Numbered from the stretch's first letter, positions 8,493 to 16,429 are shown. The stretch is 48,126 bases of DNA from JBKHHU01 sp046539045 (GCA_046539045.1 JBKHHU010000003.1:1-48126); one strand, 5' to 3'. Notes: generated by a model from the letters alone, not told the origin. Numbers and translations are program-made.

Positions 8493-8756
8493 ATAATTCG
8501 CAGGGGTTTTACTTTAATCGAGTTGCTCGTCGTAATCGCCATTCTGGGGCTTCTGGTGACCATGCTGGTACCGTCGCTCGGACAGGTCATGGACCTGGCC
8601 CGAATGACCAAGTGCAGCAGCAACCTCCACGCGATCGGCAGAGCGTCTTACATCTACTCGACGGAAAATGACGGCTTCATGGATGGCCACGCCGAGTCCA
8701 GACAGATGACTCCGAAAGATCTGCCGACGAGACTGCTGGATCCGGAAATGGACTGA
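8493..8756 (+). CDS. Prepilin-type N-terminal methylation domain protein, probable internally deleted remnant
   Basis: The frame reads RRGFTLIELLVVIAILGLLV, a textbook type IV pilin/pseudopilin cleavage site (G|F, Glu+5) and hydrophobic helix, then KCSSNLHAIGRASYIYSTENDG and, directly after, FMDGHAESRQMTPKDL. Planctomycete pseudopilins usually carry the first block near the N-terminus and a DGH motif near the C-terminus of a 200-300-residue protein. Here both lie within ~88 residues, as if the middle had been lost in frame. The frame is open from 8442 but contains no ATG, GTG or TTG before the TTG at 8523, which lies inside the pilin helix. GAGGA at 8481-8485 would suit ATA 8493 or ATT 8496, so the start is non-canonical or lost. 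No other pilus gene is nearby. It could be a decayed gene or a real mini-pseudopilin. Confidence 0.55.
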   Translation: MIRRGFTLIELLVVIAILGLLVTMLVPSLGQVMDLARMTKCSSNLHAIGRASYIYSTENDGFMDGHAESRQMTPKDLPTRLLDPEMD

Positions 8757-8860
8757 AGTTGTACCCCGACTGGGACGATGCGAGAGCTTTCTGTTGCACC
8801 CCGTCGCCGCTGCACGCACAATACCTCCGCACTCGAAGAATCGACTGTGAGAGGAAGAAT

Positions 8861-9553
8861 ATGCTGGAGCAAATGAAGCGGGATGTCTGCCGGGCCAACC
8901 TGCGACTGGTGCGGGAAGGCCTGGTAATCCTGACGTGGGGCAATGTCAGCGGCATCGACCGCGAGAGCGGACACATCGTCATCAAACCCTCGGGCGTTTC
9001 CTATGAGAACATGCAGCCGGAACAGATGGTCGTGGTTTCGCTGAAGTCGGGCGAGCCGGTCGAAGGGGACCTCCGGCCTAGCAGCGACACCGAGACGCAC
9101 CTGACGCTGTATCGGGCCTTTCCGGAAATTGGTGGGATCGTACACACCCACAGCCTGCACGCGACGGCCTGGGCCCAGGCCCGCCAGGAGATACCCGCGC
9201 TGGGCACTACCCACGCCGACAGTTTCTACGGTTCGATACCCTGTACGCGGCAACTCACGCCCGATGAGATCAGAAACCGGTACGAGGCCAATACCGGAAA
9301 GGTCATCGTCGAGCGCTTTGAAGAAATCAGCTCCGAACACTTCCCGGGCGTGCTGGTTGCCAGTCACGGCCCGTTCACCTGGGGCCCGACCGCCGACCAA
9401 GCCGTCACCAATGCCGTAATCTTGGAATACCTCGCCCGCCTCAGTACCGAGACGTTCCACATCGCTGACGACACTGCCGTAATGCAACAGGAACTGCTGG
9501 ACAAGCACTTCCTCCGCAAGCACGGCCCGGACGCCTACTACGGGCAGAAGTAG
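8861..9553 (+). CDS. araD: L-ribulose-5-phosphate 4-epimerase (class II aldolase/AraD family)
   Basis: Zinc enzyme that interconverts L-ribulose 5-phosphate and D-xylulose 5-phosphate in arabinose or ascorbate breakdown. It carries the class II aldolase/epimerase features in order: LTWGNVSGIDRE, IVIKPSGVSYENM, the phosphate-binding RPSSDTETHLTLY, the metal ligands in GGIVHTHSLHATAW, FYGSIPCTRQLT, and a third His in SHGPFTWG. The run of AraD-specific residues around GTTHADSFYG favours the epimerase over fuculose or rhamnulose aldolases, but those close relatives remain possible. At 230 aa it matches the usual length. The ATG at 8861 has GAGGAAG immediately upstream; the longer open frame back to 8759 is not supported. 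It follows the pilin remnant with a ~100-nt gap and ends in a hairpin. Confidence 0.92.
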   Translation: MLEQMKRDVCRANLRLVREGLVILTWGNVSGIDRESGHIVIKPSGVSYENMQPEQMVVVSLKSGEPVEGDLRPSSDTETHLTLYRAFPEIGGIVHTHSLHATAWAQARQEIPALGTTHADSFYGSIPCTRQLTPDEIRNRYEANTGKVIVERFEEISSEHFPGVLVASHGPFTWGPTADQAVTNAVILEYLARLSTETFHIADDTAVMQQELLDKHFLRKHGPDAYYGQK

Positions 9554-9570
9554 AAGCCCGACTGAAGCCC

Positions 9571-9593
9571 CCCTGCCGGTGAGCCGGTCAGGG
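9571..9593 (+). terminator. Hairpin after araD
   Basis: CCCTGCCGG (9571-9579), loop TGAG, then CCGGTCAGGG (9584-9593): nine pairs with one bulged T. It lies 18 nt after the araD stop and has no T-run, so it is a weak terminator candidate. Confidence 0.4.
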
Positions 9594-9608
9594 CCAGCGG
9601 CGTTTCCA

Positions 9609-9637
9609 CTGGCAAAGCGCCGCCCAATCCCTACAAT
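9609..9637 (+). promoter_or_regulatory. Likely promoter of pdxJ-dapA
   Basis: CTGGCA (9609-9614), exactly 17 nt, then TACAAT (9632-9637; 5 of 6 to consensus). It sits 30 nt before the pdxJ start, downstream of the araD hairpin. Confidence 0.45.
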
Positions 9638-9666
9638 AACGTCGTAATTACTGGAGTTTGGAAGAC

Positions 9667-10389
9667 ATGGCAGGACTGGGCGTCAACATCGACCACGTGG
9701 CCACGATTCGCGAGGCACGCAAGACCAACGAGCCGGACCCGGTGTGGGCTGCGGCAGAGGCGGAACTCGCCGGCGCGGATTGCATCACGTTCCATCTTCG
9801 CAAGGACCGCCGACACATTCAGGACCGCGACGCGAGTCTCCTCAAGGAGACCGTCAAGTGCAAGCTGAATATGGAGATGTCCATGGACGAAGAGATCGTG
9901 CAGATCGCCCTGGATCTCAAGCCCGAGCAGGCCACGCTGGTCCCTGAGAATCGTCAGGAAGTCACTACCGAGGGCGGGCTGGACTGCATCGCCACCGGTG
10001 AGCGGTTCAGTGAGGTGACCCGGATGCTGACCGATGCAGGCATCATCGTCTCGGCCTTCATCGATCCGGTCGAGAAGCAGATCGACGCCGCAAAAGAGGC
10101 CGGGTGCGAAGCTGTTGAGATTCACACCGGCGCCTATGCCAACGCCACTGATCCCGAGCAGATCCAGCGCGAACTGGAGATGATCGAAAACGCCCTGGAG
10201 TACGGCATCAGGACCGGACTGGTCGTGCACGGCGGACACGGTCTGACCTACAATAACATTGCTCCTGTGGCAGCGATGGACGAGTTCGACGAGTTCAACA
10301 TCGGCCACTCCATCATCAGCCGGGCGGTGTTCACCGGTCTTCGGGAAGCCGTCAGCGAAATGAAAACGCTCATCATCGCAGCCGGTTGA
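9667..10389 (+). CDS. pdxJ: Pyridoxine 5'-phosphate synthase
   Basis: Condenses 1-deoxy-D-xylulose 5-phosphate with 3-amino-2-oxopropyl phosphate to give pyridoxine 5'-phosphate, the last ring-forming step of the DXP-dependent vitamin B6 route. Diagnostic stretches are GLGVNIDHVATIREAR at the N-terminus, DCITFHLRKDRRHIQDRD, NMEMSMDEEIV, ATLVPENRQEVTTEGGLD, VSAFIDPVEKQIDAA, VEIHTGAYA and VHGGHGLTYNNI, covering the active-site loop and phosphate-binding residues of the family. The 240-aa length is typical. I use ATG 9667 (MAGLGV) rather than the upstream TTG, because the family starts there and GGAG lies 10 nt before it. It is followed by dapA after 94 nt in the same direction, and the pair ends at the terminator at 11462. 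Confidence 0.97.
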   Translation: MAGLGVNIDHVATIREARKTNEPDPVWAAAEAELAGADCITFHLRKDRRHIQDRDASLLKETVKCKLNMEMSMDEEIVQIALDLKPEQATLVPENRQEVTTEGGLDCIATGERFSEVTRMLTDAGIIVSAFIDPVEKQIDAAKEAGCEAVEIHTGAYANATDPEQIQRELEMIENALEYGIRTGLVVHGGHGLTYNNIAPVAAMDEFDEFNIGHSIISRAVFTGLREAVSEMKTLIIAAG

Positions 10390-10483
10390 CTATCGCCCGA
10401 CGCAACGGCCCGGGCCCATCTGTTCCAGGCTCCAATCGGAACAAACAGTAGTAGAAATTCCAGAAACACGAGGTACTTTTACG

Positions 10484-11371
10484 ATGCCTGATCTCAACCT
10501 TCACGGTGCCATGGTCGCGATCGTTACTCCGTTCAATGAGAGCGGAATCGACTGGGACGCCTTTGCCCATCTGATCGACTTCCAGTTGGAGAACGGCAAT
10601 CAGGGGCTGATCCCCTGCGGGACCACCGGCGAGAGCCCGACGCTCAATTACGAAGAACATGACAAGGTGATCGAATTCACCGTCAAGCGTGCCGAGGGCA
10701 AGGTGCCGGTCATCGCCGGGACCGGAAGCAATTCCACCAGCGAGGCCGTCAGCACCACCCAGCACGCCAAAGATGCCGGTGCCGATGCGTGCCTCGTGGT
10801 CAATGCCTACTACAACAAGCCCACCCAGCACGGTATGGTCGAGCACATCGGCAAGGTCAATGAAATCGGCCTGCCGATCGTCCTGTACAACATTCCCGGC
10901 AGGACCGGCATCGAACTGAGCGTCGAGACCATCGTCAGAATGTACAACGAGTTCGACCAGGTCATCGCCGTCAAGCACGCGACCGGAAACGTAGAGGGTG
11001 CTTCGGCATTGGCAGCAGAGTGCGATATTACCATTCTTTCCGGTGACGACGCGCTGACGCTGCCTATGGGTGCCGTCGGCGGCAAAGGCGTTATCAGCGT
11101 GCTGGCCAACATACTTCCCGCTGAGGTCCGGAAACTGACCGACCTGATCGAAGCAGGCGATCTGGACGCTGCCCGCATCCAGCACCTGAAGCTCTTCCCG
11201 CTGTTCAAGGGCATGTTCGTGGAGACCAACCCGATTCCGATCAAAGCCGCCCTGGCCATGGCTGGGATGATCGAGAACCGGTTGCGCCTGCCCATGACCC
11301 CGCTGAGCGAACAGTACGTCGGAAAGCTCCGCGAACAGCTCTCCAGCTTCGGTGTGGAGATGAAGGCGTAA
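10484..11371 (+). CDS. dapA: 4-hydroxy-tetrahydrodipicolinate synthase
   Basis: Class I aldolase that condenses pyruvate with aspartate semialdehyde, the first committed step of lysine and diaminopimelate synthesis. The 295-aa (beta/alpha)8 barrel shows CGTTGESPTLNYEEH (substrate carboxylate binding), YYNKPTQHGMVEH with the catalytic Tyr, LYNIPGRTGIEL, and the Schiff-base Lys in AVKHATGNVEGA. The usual AVKEASG motif is slightly altered here, but the Lys is in place. GDDALTLPMGAVGGKGVISV follows, as expected. The ATG has a GAGG ribosome-binding site upstream. It probably shares a transcript with pdxJ and is closed by a strong intrinsic terminator. A paralogous NAL-family role (for example N-acetylneuraminate lyase) is less likely because the motifs match DapA. 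Confidence 0.95.
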   Translation: MPDLNLHGAMVAIVTPFNESGIDWDAFAHLIDFQLENGNQGLIPCGTTGESPTLNYEEHDKVIEFTVKRAEGKVPVIAGTGSNSTSEAVSTTQHAKDAGADACLVVNAYYNKPTQHGMVEHIGKVNEIGLPIVLYNIPGRTGIELSVETIVRMYNEFDQVIAVKHATGNVEGASALAAECDITILSGDDALTLPMGAVGGKGVISVLANILPAEVRKLTDLIEAGDLDAARIQHLKLFPLFKGMFVETNPIPIKAALAMAGMIENRLRLPMTPLSEQYVGKLREQLSSFGVEMKA

Positions 11372-11461
11372 CAGCCGCGAGCAACGGCTTGCCGTGGCGC
11401 GATCCGCCCGAGGAGGCGGCAGACCGCGACGGTGGAATGCCCGGAAAGAGAATACATCATC

Positions 11462-11492
11462 GATGGCGGGTCGCCCGGCCCGCCATCTTTTT
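11462..11492 (+). terminator. Rho-independent terminator of pdxJ-dapA
   Basis: A perfect 9-bp GC-rich stem, GATGGCGGG (11462-11470) with CCCGCCATC (11479-11487), with an 8-nt loop and followed directly by TTTTT (11488-11492). It lies 90 nt after the dapA stop. Confidence 0.9.
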
Positions 11493-11578
11493 GCCCCGGC
11501 AAACCAGCCGCGAGGCAACATCCGGCAGACAGCTGCCGCGCGTGTCAATTTCGGGCGGCTAAGCGGCCTGCCCGGGCA

Positions 11579-12253
11579 TTATTCGTCGACCGGCTCCACC
11601 GCCTTGGGATCCTCAAATTGGGGGGAGTTCATCTGCTTCGTGACCGGATAGGCCTCGAACTCATCCGCTTCCCATTGCTCGACCAGATCGGCCGCTGCAG
11701 CGGCATCCTGCAGCGACACGTCCAGCCATTTCTCCCACTTATCCTTCGGCAGCACGACCGGCATGCGATTGTGCACGGGTTTGACGAGTTCATTGGGTTC
11801 CTGGGTGAGAATGGTGCAACTGCGAACGGTCTGATCGGCCTTTTTCCAGGTTTCCCACAGACCCGCCAGCGCGAAAGGCCGGCGGTCTTTTCGACGGAAC
11901 AGCAGCGGCTGTTTCCCGTCGGCGGACTTCTTCCACTCGAAGAATCCATCGGCGGCGATGAGACAGCGACGATATTTCATCGCTGCTTTGAATGCGTTCT
12001 TCTGAGCGGCCCCTTCGATGCGGGCATTGATCAGCCGGTTGCCGATGGCCGGGTCGTCGGCCCAGAAGGGAATGAGCCCCCAGTGGAACAGCCGCAACTG
12101 CCGCTTGCGATCCGTATTCTCGATAACGGCGGGGACGTTCTGCGTAGGCGCGATGTTGTAACGCGGAGGGATGTCCTGTTCGGTGGCCTGGTCGACATCG
12201 AACAGCTTCTCGACCTGCTCGATCGGCACGGTAAGCGTATATCTGCCGCACAT
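11579..12253 (-). CDS. SOS response-associated peptidase (SRAP, YedK/HMCES family)
   Basis: Protects single-stranded abasic sites by forming a covalent thiazolidine link between its Cys2 and the ring-opened sugar, and can remove its initiator Met. All key residues are visible: MCGRY with Cys2, RYNIAPTQNVPAV, the Asn in RLINARIEGA, the Glu in CLIAADGFFEWKK, and the His in PVHNRMPVVL. Length (224 aa) is normal. The open frame extends about 340 nt further upstream, but ATG 12253 is fixed by the obligatory Cys2 and by AAGGAG seven nucleotides before it. It lies downstream of the long redox gene set on the same strand, separated by ~210 nt containing a strong nested palindrome, so it is probably transcribed on its own. 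No LexA box was recognised. Confidence 0.95.
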   Translation of the reverse strand: MCGRYTLTVPIEQVEKLFDVDQATEQDIPPRYNIAPTQNVPAVIENTDRKRQLRLFHWGLIPFWADDPAIGNRLINARIEGAAQKNAFKAAMKYRRCLIAADGFFEWKKSADGKQPLLFRRKDRRPFALAGLWETWKKADQTVRSCTILTQEPNELVKPVHNRMPVVLPKDKWEKWLDVSLQDAAAAADLVEQWEADEFEAYPVTKQMNSPQFEDPKAVEPVDE

Positions 12254-12275
12254 GGTCTTCTCCTTTCGGAGAATT

Positions 12276-12438
12276 CTAGAGTGAGTGACAGAAGTAATTT
12301 CGTGGTTCAGCGTCGGCGAAAGCGTTCCTGACAAGGACGGCGATGCAGGCAATGCCGTAGCATTGCCGAAGCAGCCGGACGCAGGCAGGGGCGTTTGCAG
12401 CCGGCTGAACCGGAAAAGAGGCTTGTCACTCGCTCTAG
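12276..12438. repeat. 163-nt nested palindrome, possible MITE or structured intergenic element
   Basis: The outer arms CTAGAGTGAGTGACA (12276-12290) and TGTCACTCGCTCTAG (12424-12438) pair over 15 bp with one G-T. Inside them lie GGTTCAGC (12304-12311) with GCTGAACC (12404-12411), both perfect, and at the centre GGCAATGC (12348-12355) with GCATTGCC (12360-12367) around a CGTA loop. The outer arms, read without their ends, are flanked by TA on both sides, as in IS630/mariner-type miniature elements. No coding potential is seen. Mobility is inferred; it could equally be a regulatory leader or terminator complex. Confidence 0.6.
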
Positions 12439-12466
12439 CGCCGCCGGTACTTCGCCGGACGGCGCT
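12437..12466 (-). terminator. Hairpin at the end of the redox gene set
   Basis: AGCGCCGCCGG (12437-12447) pairs with CCGGACGGCGCT (12455-12466) over 11 bp with one bulged A. The arm overlaps the stop codon of the flavoprotein gene. On the minus strand it is followed at some distance by CCTCTTTTCC. It abuts the nested palindrome, so the two may act together. Confidence 0.45.
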
Positions 12467-14024
12467 ACTTGCGGTAGGCCAGCGCCGCAGTCGGGCACGC
12501 CTCCACGCACTCGTCGGCCACGCCGGCCAGGGCCTTGCCCAATTCCCGATCGAACGGAACCGCGACCTGCACCTGGAACCCCCTGCCGACAAACGTCAAG
12601 CCGAGATCCTGCTTGTGCTCCTCGGTGATCCGGACGCACAGGCCGCAGGCGATGCATTTGCCGGACTCGTAGACCACGTCGGCCGGGGTGTACTGCCGCT
12701 CGAAGAGCCGACGCCCGCCGCGATAACGCGACGGTTTGGCATCGTATTCATCCGAGTAGTCACGCAGCTTGCAGTTGTCGGGCTTGAGACATTCGCAGTG
12801 CAGACACCGCGCGGATTCGATCTTGGCGGCCTTGTCGGAAAGGCCCCGATCGTCTTCCGGTTGCTGGCGGGAACTCGGGTTCACACCTTCCATGAACCGG
12901 GCCATTTCGTCGTCCTGCAGTTTGCCGATGTGCGTAGACATCTTCTTGGGGATGCCGGTCGGTTCGCTTCCACCGAGGTACTGATCGATCGCGGCGGCGA
13001 TTTCCTTGCCCTGCTGCATGGCACGGACGGACATCTTGCCGCACGGACGGATAGCTTCGCCACCGGCGAAGATATCGTCCTTGCTCGTGCGATAGCTGCC
13101 CTGCTCGATATGGACCCCGAATCGGGAGGTCGCCAGCCCGAAGGCATTTGCCTGCTCGGCGGAGGTCTTTCCGGCAGCGTAAACCACCGCATCGTACTCG
13201 GATTCCAACTCCGCCAGGGAGACGTCTTCACCGACGGTCACGCCCGTGCGGAACTCGGCCCCCATGTTCTCGATGGCCTTGATCTCGGCGTCCAGCACCT
13301 CTCGGGGGAGGGCGTCGGCGTCAACGCTGTATCGGAGTTCGCCACCAAGCTGGCTGCGGGCTTCGAAGACGACCGGCGCGTGTCCGCGGATGAGCAGATA
13401 GTACGCAGCCGAGAGCCCGCACGGTCCGGCACCGACGACGGCGACTCTCTTTCCGCTGGAGGAAGCTCGCTTGGGCGTATAGGGAAGAGACTCGGCCATG
13501 TCCGCGTCGGCAACGTAGCGTTTGAGGAGCATGATCGAGACGGCCTGGTCCCGCTGGTTGCGGCGGCAGGCTTTCTCGCATGGAGCCGGACAGACCCTGC
13601 CCAGCACTCCGGGCAACGGGATATCGGCCTTGACGGTCCGGATGGCGTCATCTAGCTTACCTTCGGCGATCTGCCGGATCATCAGCGGGATGTTCATGTC
13701 GGCCGGGCAACCGGTGTGACAGGGCGCGACGCAGTCGCCGGCGTGATCGCTGAGCAGCAGTTCCAACGCTACCCGCCGGGCTTCGCGAACCTCGTCACTC
13801 TCGGTGTAGATCCGCATTCCCTCCACGGCCTGGGTAGCACAGGAAGGCGCCAGGTTGTCTCTGCCCGCTACCTTGACCACGCAGACGAAACAGGACGTCT
13901 GCGGCTCGAGGCCTTTGCGATAGCACATGGTGGGGATGTCGATCCCCTGCCGGCGGGCGGCCTGCAGAATCGTTGTCCCATCGGGGACGGTTACTTCTTT
14001 GTCGTTGATCCAGATCGTCGGCAT
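12465..14024 (-). CDS. 2Fe-2S / GltD-like FAD / 4Fe-4S electron-transfer flavoprotein without an NAD(P)H domain
   Basis: A 519-aa redox protein. Residues 1-80 are a NuoG/HydA-like 2Fe-2S domain (PTIWINDKEVTVPDGTTIL, MCYRKG, SCFVCVVKV). Residues ~95-160 resemble the N-terminal iron-sulfur domain of glutamate synthase small subunit (DCVAPCHTGCPADMNIP, RVCPAPCEKACRR). Near 190 the FAD fold begins (VAVVGAGPCGLSAAYY). The normal second Rossmann domain for NAD(P)H (GGGNVAxD) is absent: the chain runs from DAVVYAAGKTS almost directly to KDDIFAGGEAIRPCG. Near 455-510 there is a final cluster region (KCIACGLCVRIT, ECVEACPTAAL). I infer that it takes electrons from its neighbour, the NuoEF-type protein 14 nt upstream, rather than from NAD(P)H itself. 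The start is ATG 14024 (MPTIW), not the longer frame to 14147, which overlaps the neighbour. Confidence 0.85.
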   Translation of the reverse strand: MPTIWINDKEVTVPDGTTILQAARRQGIDIPTMCYRKGLEPQTSCFVCVVKVAGRDNLAPSCATQAVEGMRIYTESDEVREARRVALELLLSDHAGDCVAPCHTGCPADMNIPLMIRQIAEGKLDDAIRTVKADIPLPGVLGRVCPAPCEKACRRNQRDQAVSIMLLKRYVADADMAESLPYTPKRASSSGKRVAVVGAGPCGLSAAYYLLIRGHAPVVFEARSQLGGELRYSVDADALPREVLDAEIKAIENMGAEFRTGVTVGEDVSLAELESEYDAVVYAAGKTSAEQANAFGLATSRFGVHIEQGSYRTSKDDIFAGGEAIRPCGKMSVRAMQQGKEIAAAIDQYLGGSEPTGIPKKMSTHIGKLQDDEMARFMEGVNPSSRQQPEDDRGLSDKAAKIESARCLHCECLKPDNCKLRDYSDEYDAKPSRYRGGRRLFERQYTPADVVYESGKCIACGLCVRITEEHKQDLGLTFVGRGFQVQVAVPFDRELGKALAGVADECVEACPTAALAYRK

Positions 14025-14038
14025 GTTTGATTGTTCGC

Positions 14039-16429
14039 TTACTTGCTTTTGGCGGGCTTGGACTTTTCGGCCTTGGTCGGCAGCCCGGAACGGATTTCGA
14101 TCGCATTGACAGGGCAGATAGTCTTGCACCCGCCACAGCGGACGCACGCTTCATCGTCGATCTCGTGGACTTCCAGCACCCTCGGCTCGATCGCGTCGGC
14201 AGGACAGACCTGGGCACACTTCGTGCAGCCGATACATTCGTCGGTGACGACGAAGTGGATCATGTCCTTGCACTTGCCGGTCGGGCATCGGCCGGCGATG
14301 TGGGCTTCGTACTCGGAGCGGTAATATCGCAACGTGGAGAGCACCGGGTTGGGCGCACTCTTTCCGAGTCCGCAGAGGCTGTTGTTCTGGACCATCCTGC
14401 CGAGATGCTGCAGTTCCTCGATGTCGCCCTTCTTGCCCTCGCCGCGGCAGAGACGCTCAAGGATGTCCAGCATTCGCCGGGTTCCGATACGGCAGAAGGT
14501 GCACTTGCCGCAGGACTGGTCCTGCGTGAACTCCAGAAAATACCGTGCGATTTCCACCATGCAGTCGTCCTCGTCCAGCACGACCAGCCCACCGGAACCC
14601 ATCATCGCCCCGACGTCTTTGAGCGCTTCGAAGTCAATGGGCGTGTCTCCCAGCGTAGCCGGGACGCACCCACCGGACGGCCCGCCAATCTGCACGGCCT
14701 TGAACTTCTTACCGTCAGGGATGCCGCCGCCGACTTCGAAGGTCACTTCGTTGATGGTGGTGCCCATGGGCACTTCGATCAGTCCGCCGCGTTCGACCTT
14801 CCCCGCCAGCGCGAAGACCTTCGTGCCCTTGCTCCGTTTGGTGCCGACCGCAGCGAACTTCTCCGGACTGTTGCGGAAGATCCACGAGACCATCGAGAGC
14901 GTCTCGGCATTGTTGACCAGCGTCGGCTTGCCCCACAGGCCGACCTCCGCCGGATACGGCGGACGCAGACGAGGCATCCCGCGGTTGCCCTCGATCGACG
15001 CGATCAGCGCGGTTTCTTCGCCGCAGACAAACGCGCCGGCACCTTCCATCACGCGGACGTTCAGGTTGAAACCGGTGCCGAAGAGGTCCTCGCCCAGGTA
15101 CCCGCGGTCTTTGCATTTCTCGATCGCGTCATTCATGCGGTCCACGGCGATCGGGTATTCGGCGCGGATGTAGAAGACCACTTCGTCTGCGCCGACGGCA
15201 TAGGCGGCGATGGCAGCACCTTCGATAATCCGGTACGGCTGGGACTCCAGCAGCATGCGGTCCATGAACGCGCCGGGATCGCCTTCATCGCCGTTGACGA
15301 CGACATACTTCTTCTTGCTGTCCTGGCCGGCCACGGTGGCCCACTTGACCGCAGTGGGAAAACCTGCTCCACCACGACCCCGCAGACCGGCCTTCTCCAC
15401 CATCTGGATTACCTCAGCGGGCACGTAATGGCGGAGGCACTGTTCGAAGGCAACGAACCCGTCGTACTTGAGATATTCATCGAGGTCATGCGGAATGGCC
15501 TGGCCGCAGTACTCGGTGGCAATGCGGACCTGCCTGCCGGTATAGTCGGCCACCGGACCGGTATGCACGTTCACTGCATATCGGCTCGCCGACCGCCAGC
15601 CTCGCTCGTCCAGCAACTGATCCAACGCCTTGTCGCACGCGCAGCGGACTTTCCCACCGACCTTGTCCGGCGAGAAATGGCTCATCACGATCGCCTTGGC
15701 ATCGCCGGGACGAACATTGGCGTACAGCGCGGGAGCCTTGCCCGGTTCGACTACCTCGACAAGCGGTTCCATGGCGCTGAAACCGGCACAGCCGACCTGC
15801 TTGACGACGGCTCGGACCTCTGTTTCGCGGATCGCGTCCAGCAATGCGTCGCGAACGCCCTCGCTGCCGTTTGCGACACAGCAGGTGTCCAGGCTGATGC
15901 GAATTTCACCCTTGGCCCCCTCGGGGACCAGGTCTTCACTTGCATCGCCCTTGGACTCGATGTACTCGATGAATTCATCCAGCACACGTCCCACTTCATC
16001 CGTGCCGACGTGCCCGAACGTGACATCGTCGATCTGAACCGCCGGTGCCAGCGTGCAACAGCCCAGACAGGCGACCTTCTCGACAGTGAACTTGCCTTCA
16101 GGGTCGGTATCCTCGCCCTCCGGCACGTCGAGATACTCGCAGAATGCATCGAAGACCGCGTCGGCATTCTTCACGAAACACGCGGTGCCGATGCAGACCT
16201 TGACCATATGTTCGCCGGCGGGCTTGTGTCGGAACTGCGTATAGAAGCTCGAGACACCGGTGATCTGTGCGGGACTGATTTCGGTCACCTCGCACAGGTG
16301 CTCCAGGGCTTCGGGAGGCAGGTAATGAAACTCCTCCTGCAGCGCCTGCAGCAGCGGGATGACATTCTCCCTACCGCGCCCGATCCGTTCGACGATCGCG
16401 TCAACTTGTGCCAGTTCGGCTGACGTCAT
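14039..16429 (-). CDS. NuoE-NuoF-ferredoxin fusion: NADH-oxidising diaphorase subunit
   Basis: Cytoplasmic NADH dehydrogenase module of the kind found in complex I and in HydABC/Hnd-type hydrogenases and formate dehydrogenases. Order: NuoE-like thioredoxin-fold 2Fe-2S domain (CIGTACFVKNADAVFDAF, CLGCCTLAPAVQI); a second thioredoxin-like domain (~175-265, DTCCVANGS, VKQVGCAGF); NuoF FMN/NADH domain (GLRGRGGAGFPTAVKW near 345, VNGDEGDPGAFMDR, FVCGEETALIASIEGNRG near 470); SLBB region; 4Fe-4S site (SCGKCTFCRIGTRRM near 646); and a C-terminal 2x[4Fe-4S] ferredoxin (CIGCTKCAQVCP, CVRCGGCKTICP). The NuoE and NuoF parts are separate genes in most species, so the 796-aa fusion is notable. Its ATG overlaps the stop of the upstream propeller gene (ATGA). 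No hydrogenase or formate dehydrogenase catalytic subunit lies in the window. Confidence 0.92.
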   Translation of the reverse strand: MTSAELAQVDAIVERIGRGRENVIPLLQALQEEFHYLPPEALEHLCEVTEISPAQITGVSSFYTQFRHKPAGEHMVKVCIGTACFVKNADAVFDAFCEYLDVPEGEDTDPEGKFTVEKVACLGCCTLAPAVQIDDVTFGHVGTDEVGRVLDEFIEYIESKGDASEDLVPEGAKGEIRISLDTCCVANGSEGVRDALLDAIRETEVRAVVKQVGCAGFSAMEPLVEVVEPGKAPALYANVRPGDAKAIVMSHFSPDKVGGKVRCACDKALDQLLDERGWRSASRYAVNVHTGPVADYTGRQVRIATEYCGQAIPHDLDEYLKYDGFVAFEQCLRHYVPAEVIQMVEKAGLRGRGGAGFPTAVKWATVAGQDSKKKYVVVNGDEGDPGAFMDRMLLESQPYRIIEGAAIAAYAVGADEVVFYIRAEYPIAVDRMNDAIEKCKDRGYLGEDLFGTGFNLNVRVMEGAGAFVCGEETALIASIEGNRGMPRLRPPYPAEVGLWGKPTLVNNAETLSMVSWIFRNSPEKFAAVGTKRSKGTKVFALAGKVERGGLIEVPMGTTINEVTFEVGGGIPDGKKFKAVQIGGPSGGCVPATLGDTPIDFEALKDVGAMMGSGGLVVLDEDDCMVEIARYFLEFTQDQSCGKCTFCRIGTRRMLDILERLCRGEGKKGDIEELQHLGRMVQNNSLCGLGKSAPNPVLSTLRYYRSEYEAHIAGRCPTGKCKDMIHFVVTDECIGCTKCAQVCPADAIEPRVLEVHEIDDEACVRCGGCKTICPVNAIEIRSGLPTKAEKSKPAKSK

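Noticed and set aside
14027..16423. 798-codon plus-strand open frame opposite the NuoEF-type gene
   Set aside because: Antisense shadow; its sequence is His/Asp/Leu-rich low-information protein typical of reverse frames, and the minus strand encodes clear NuoE/NuoF.
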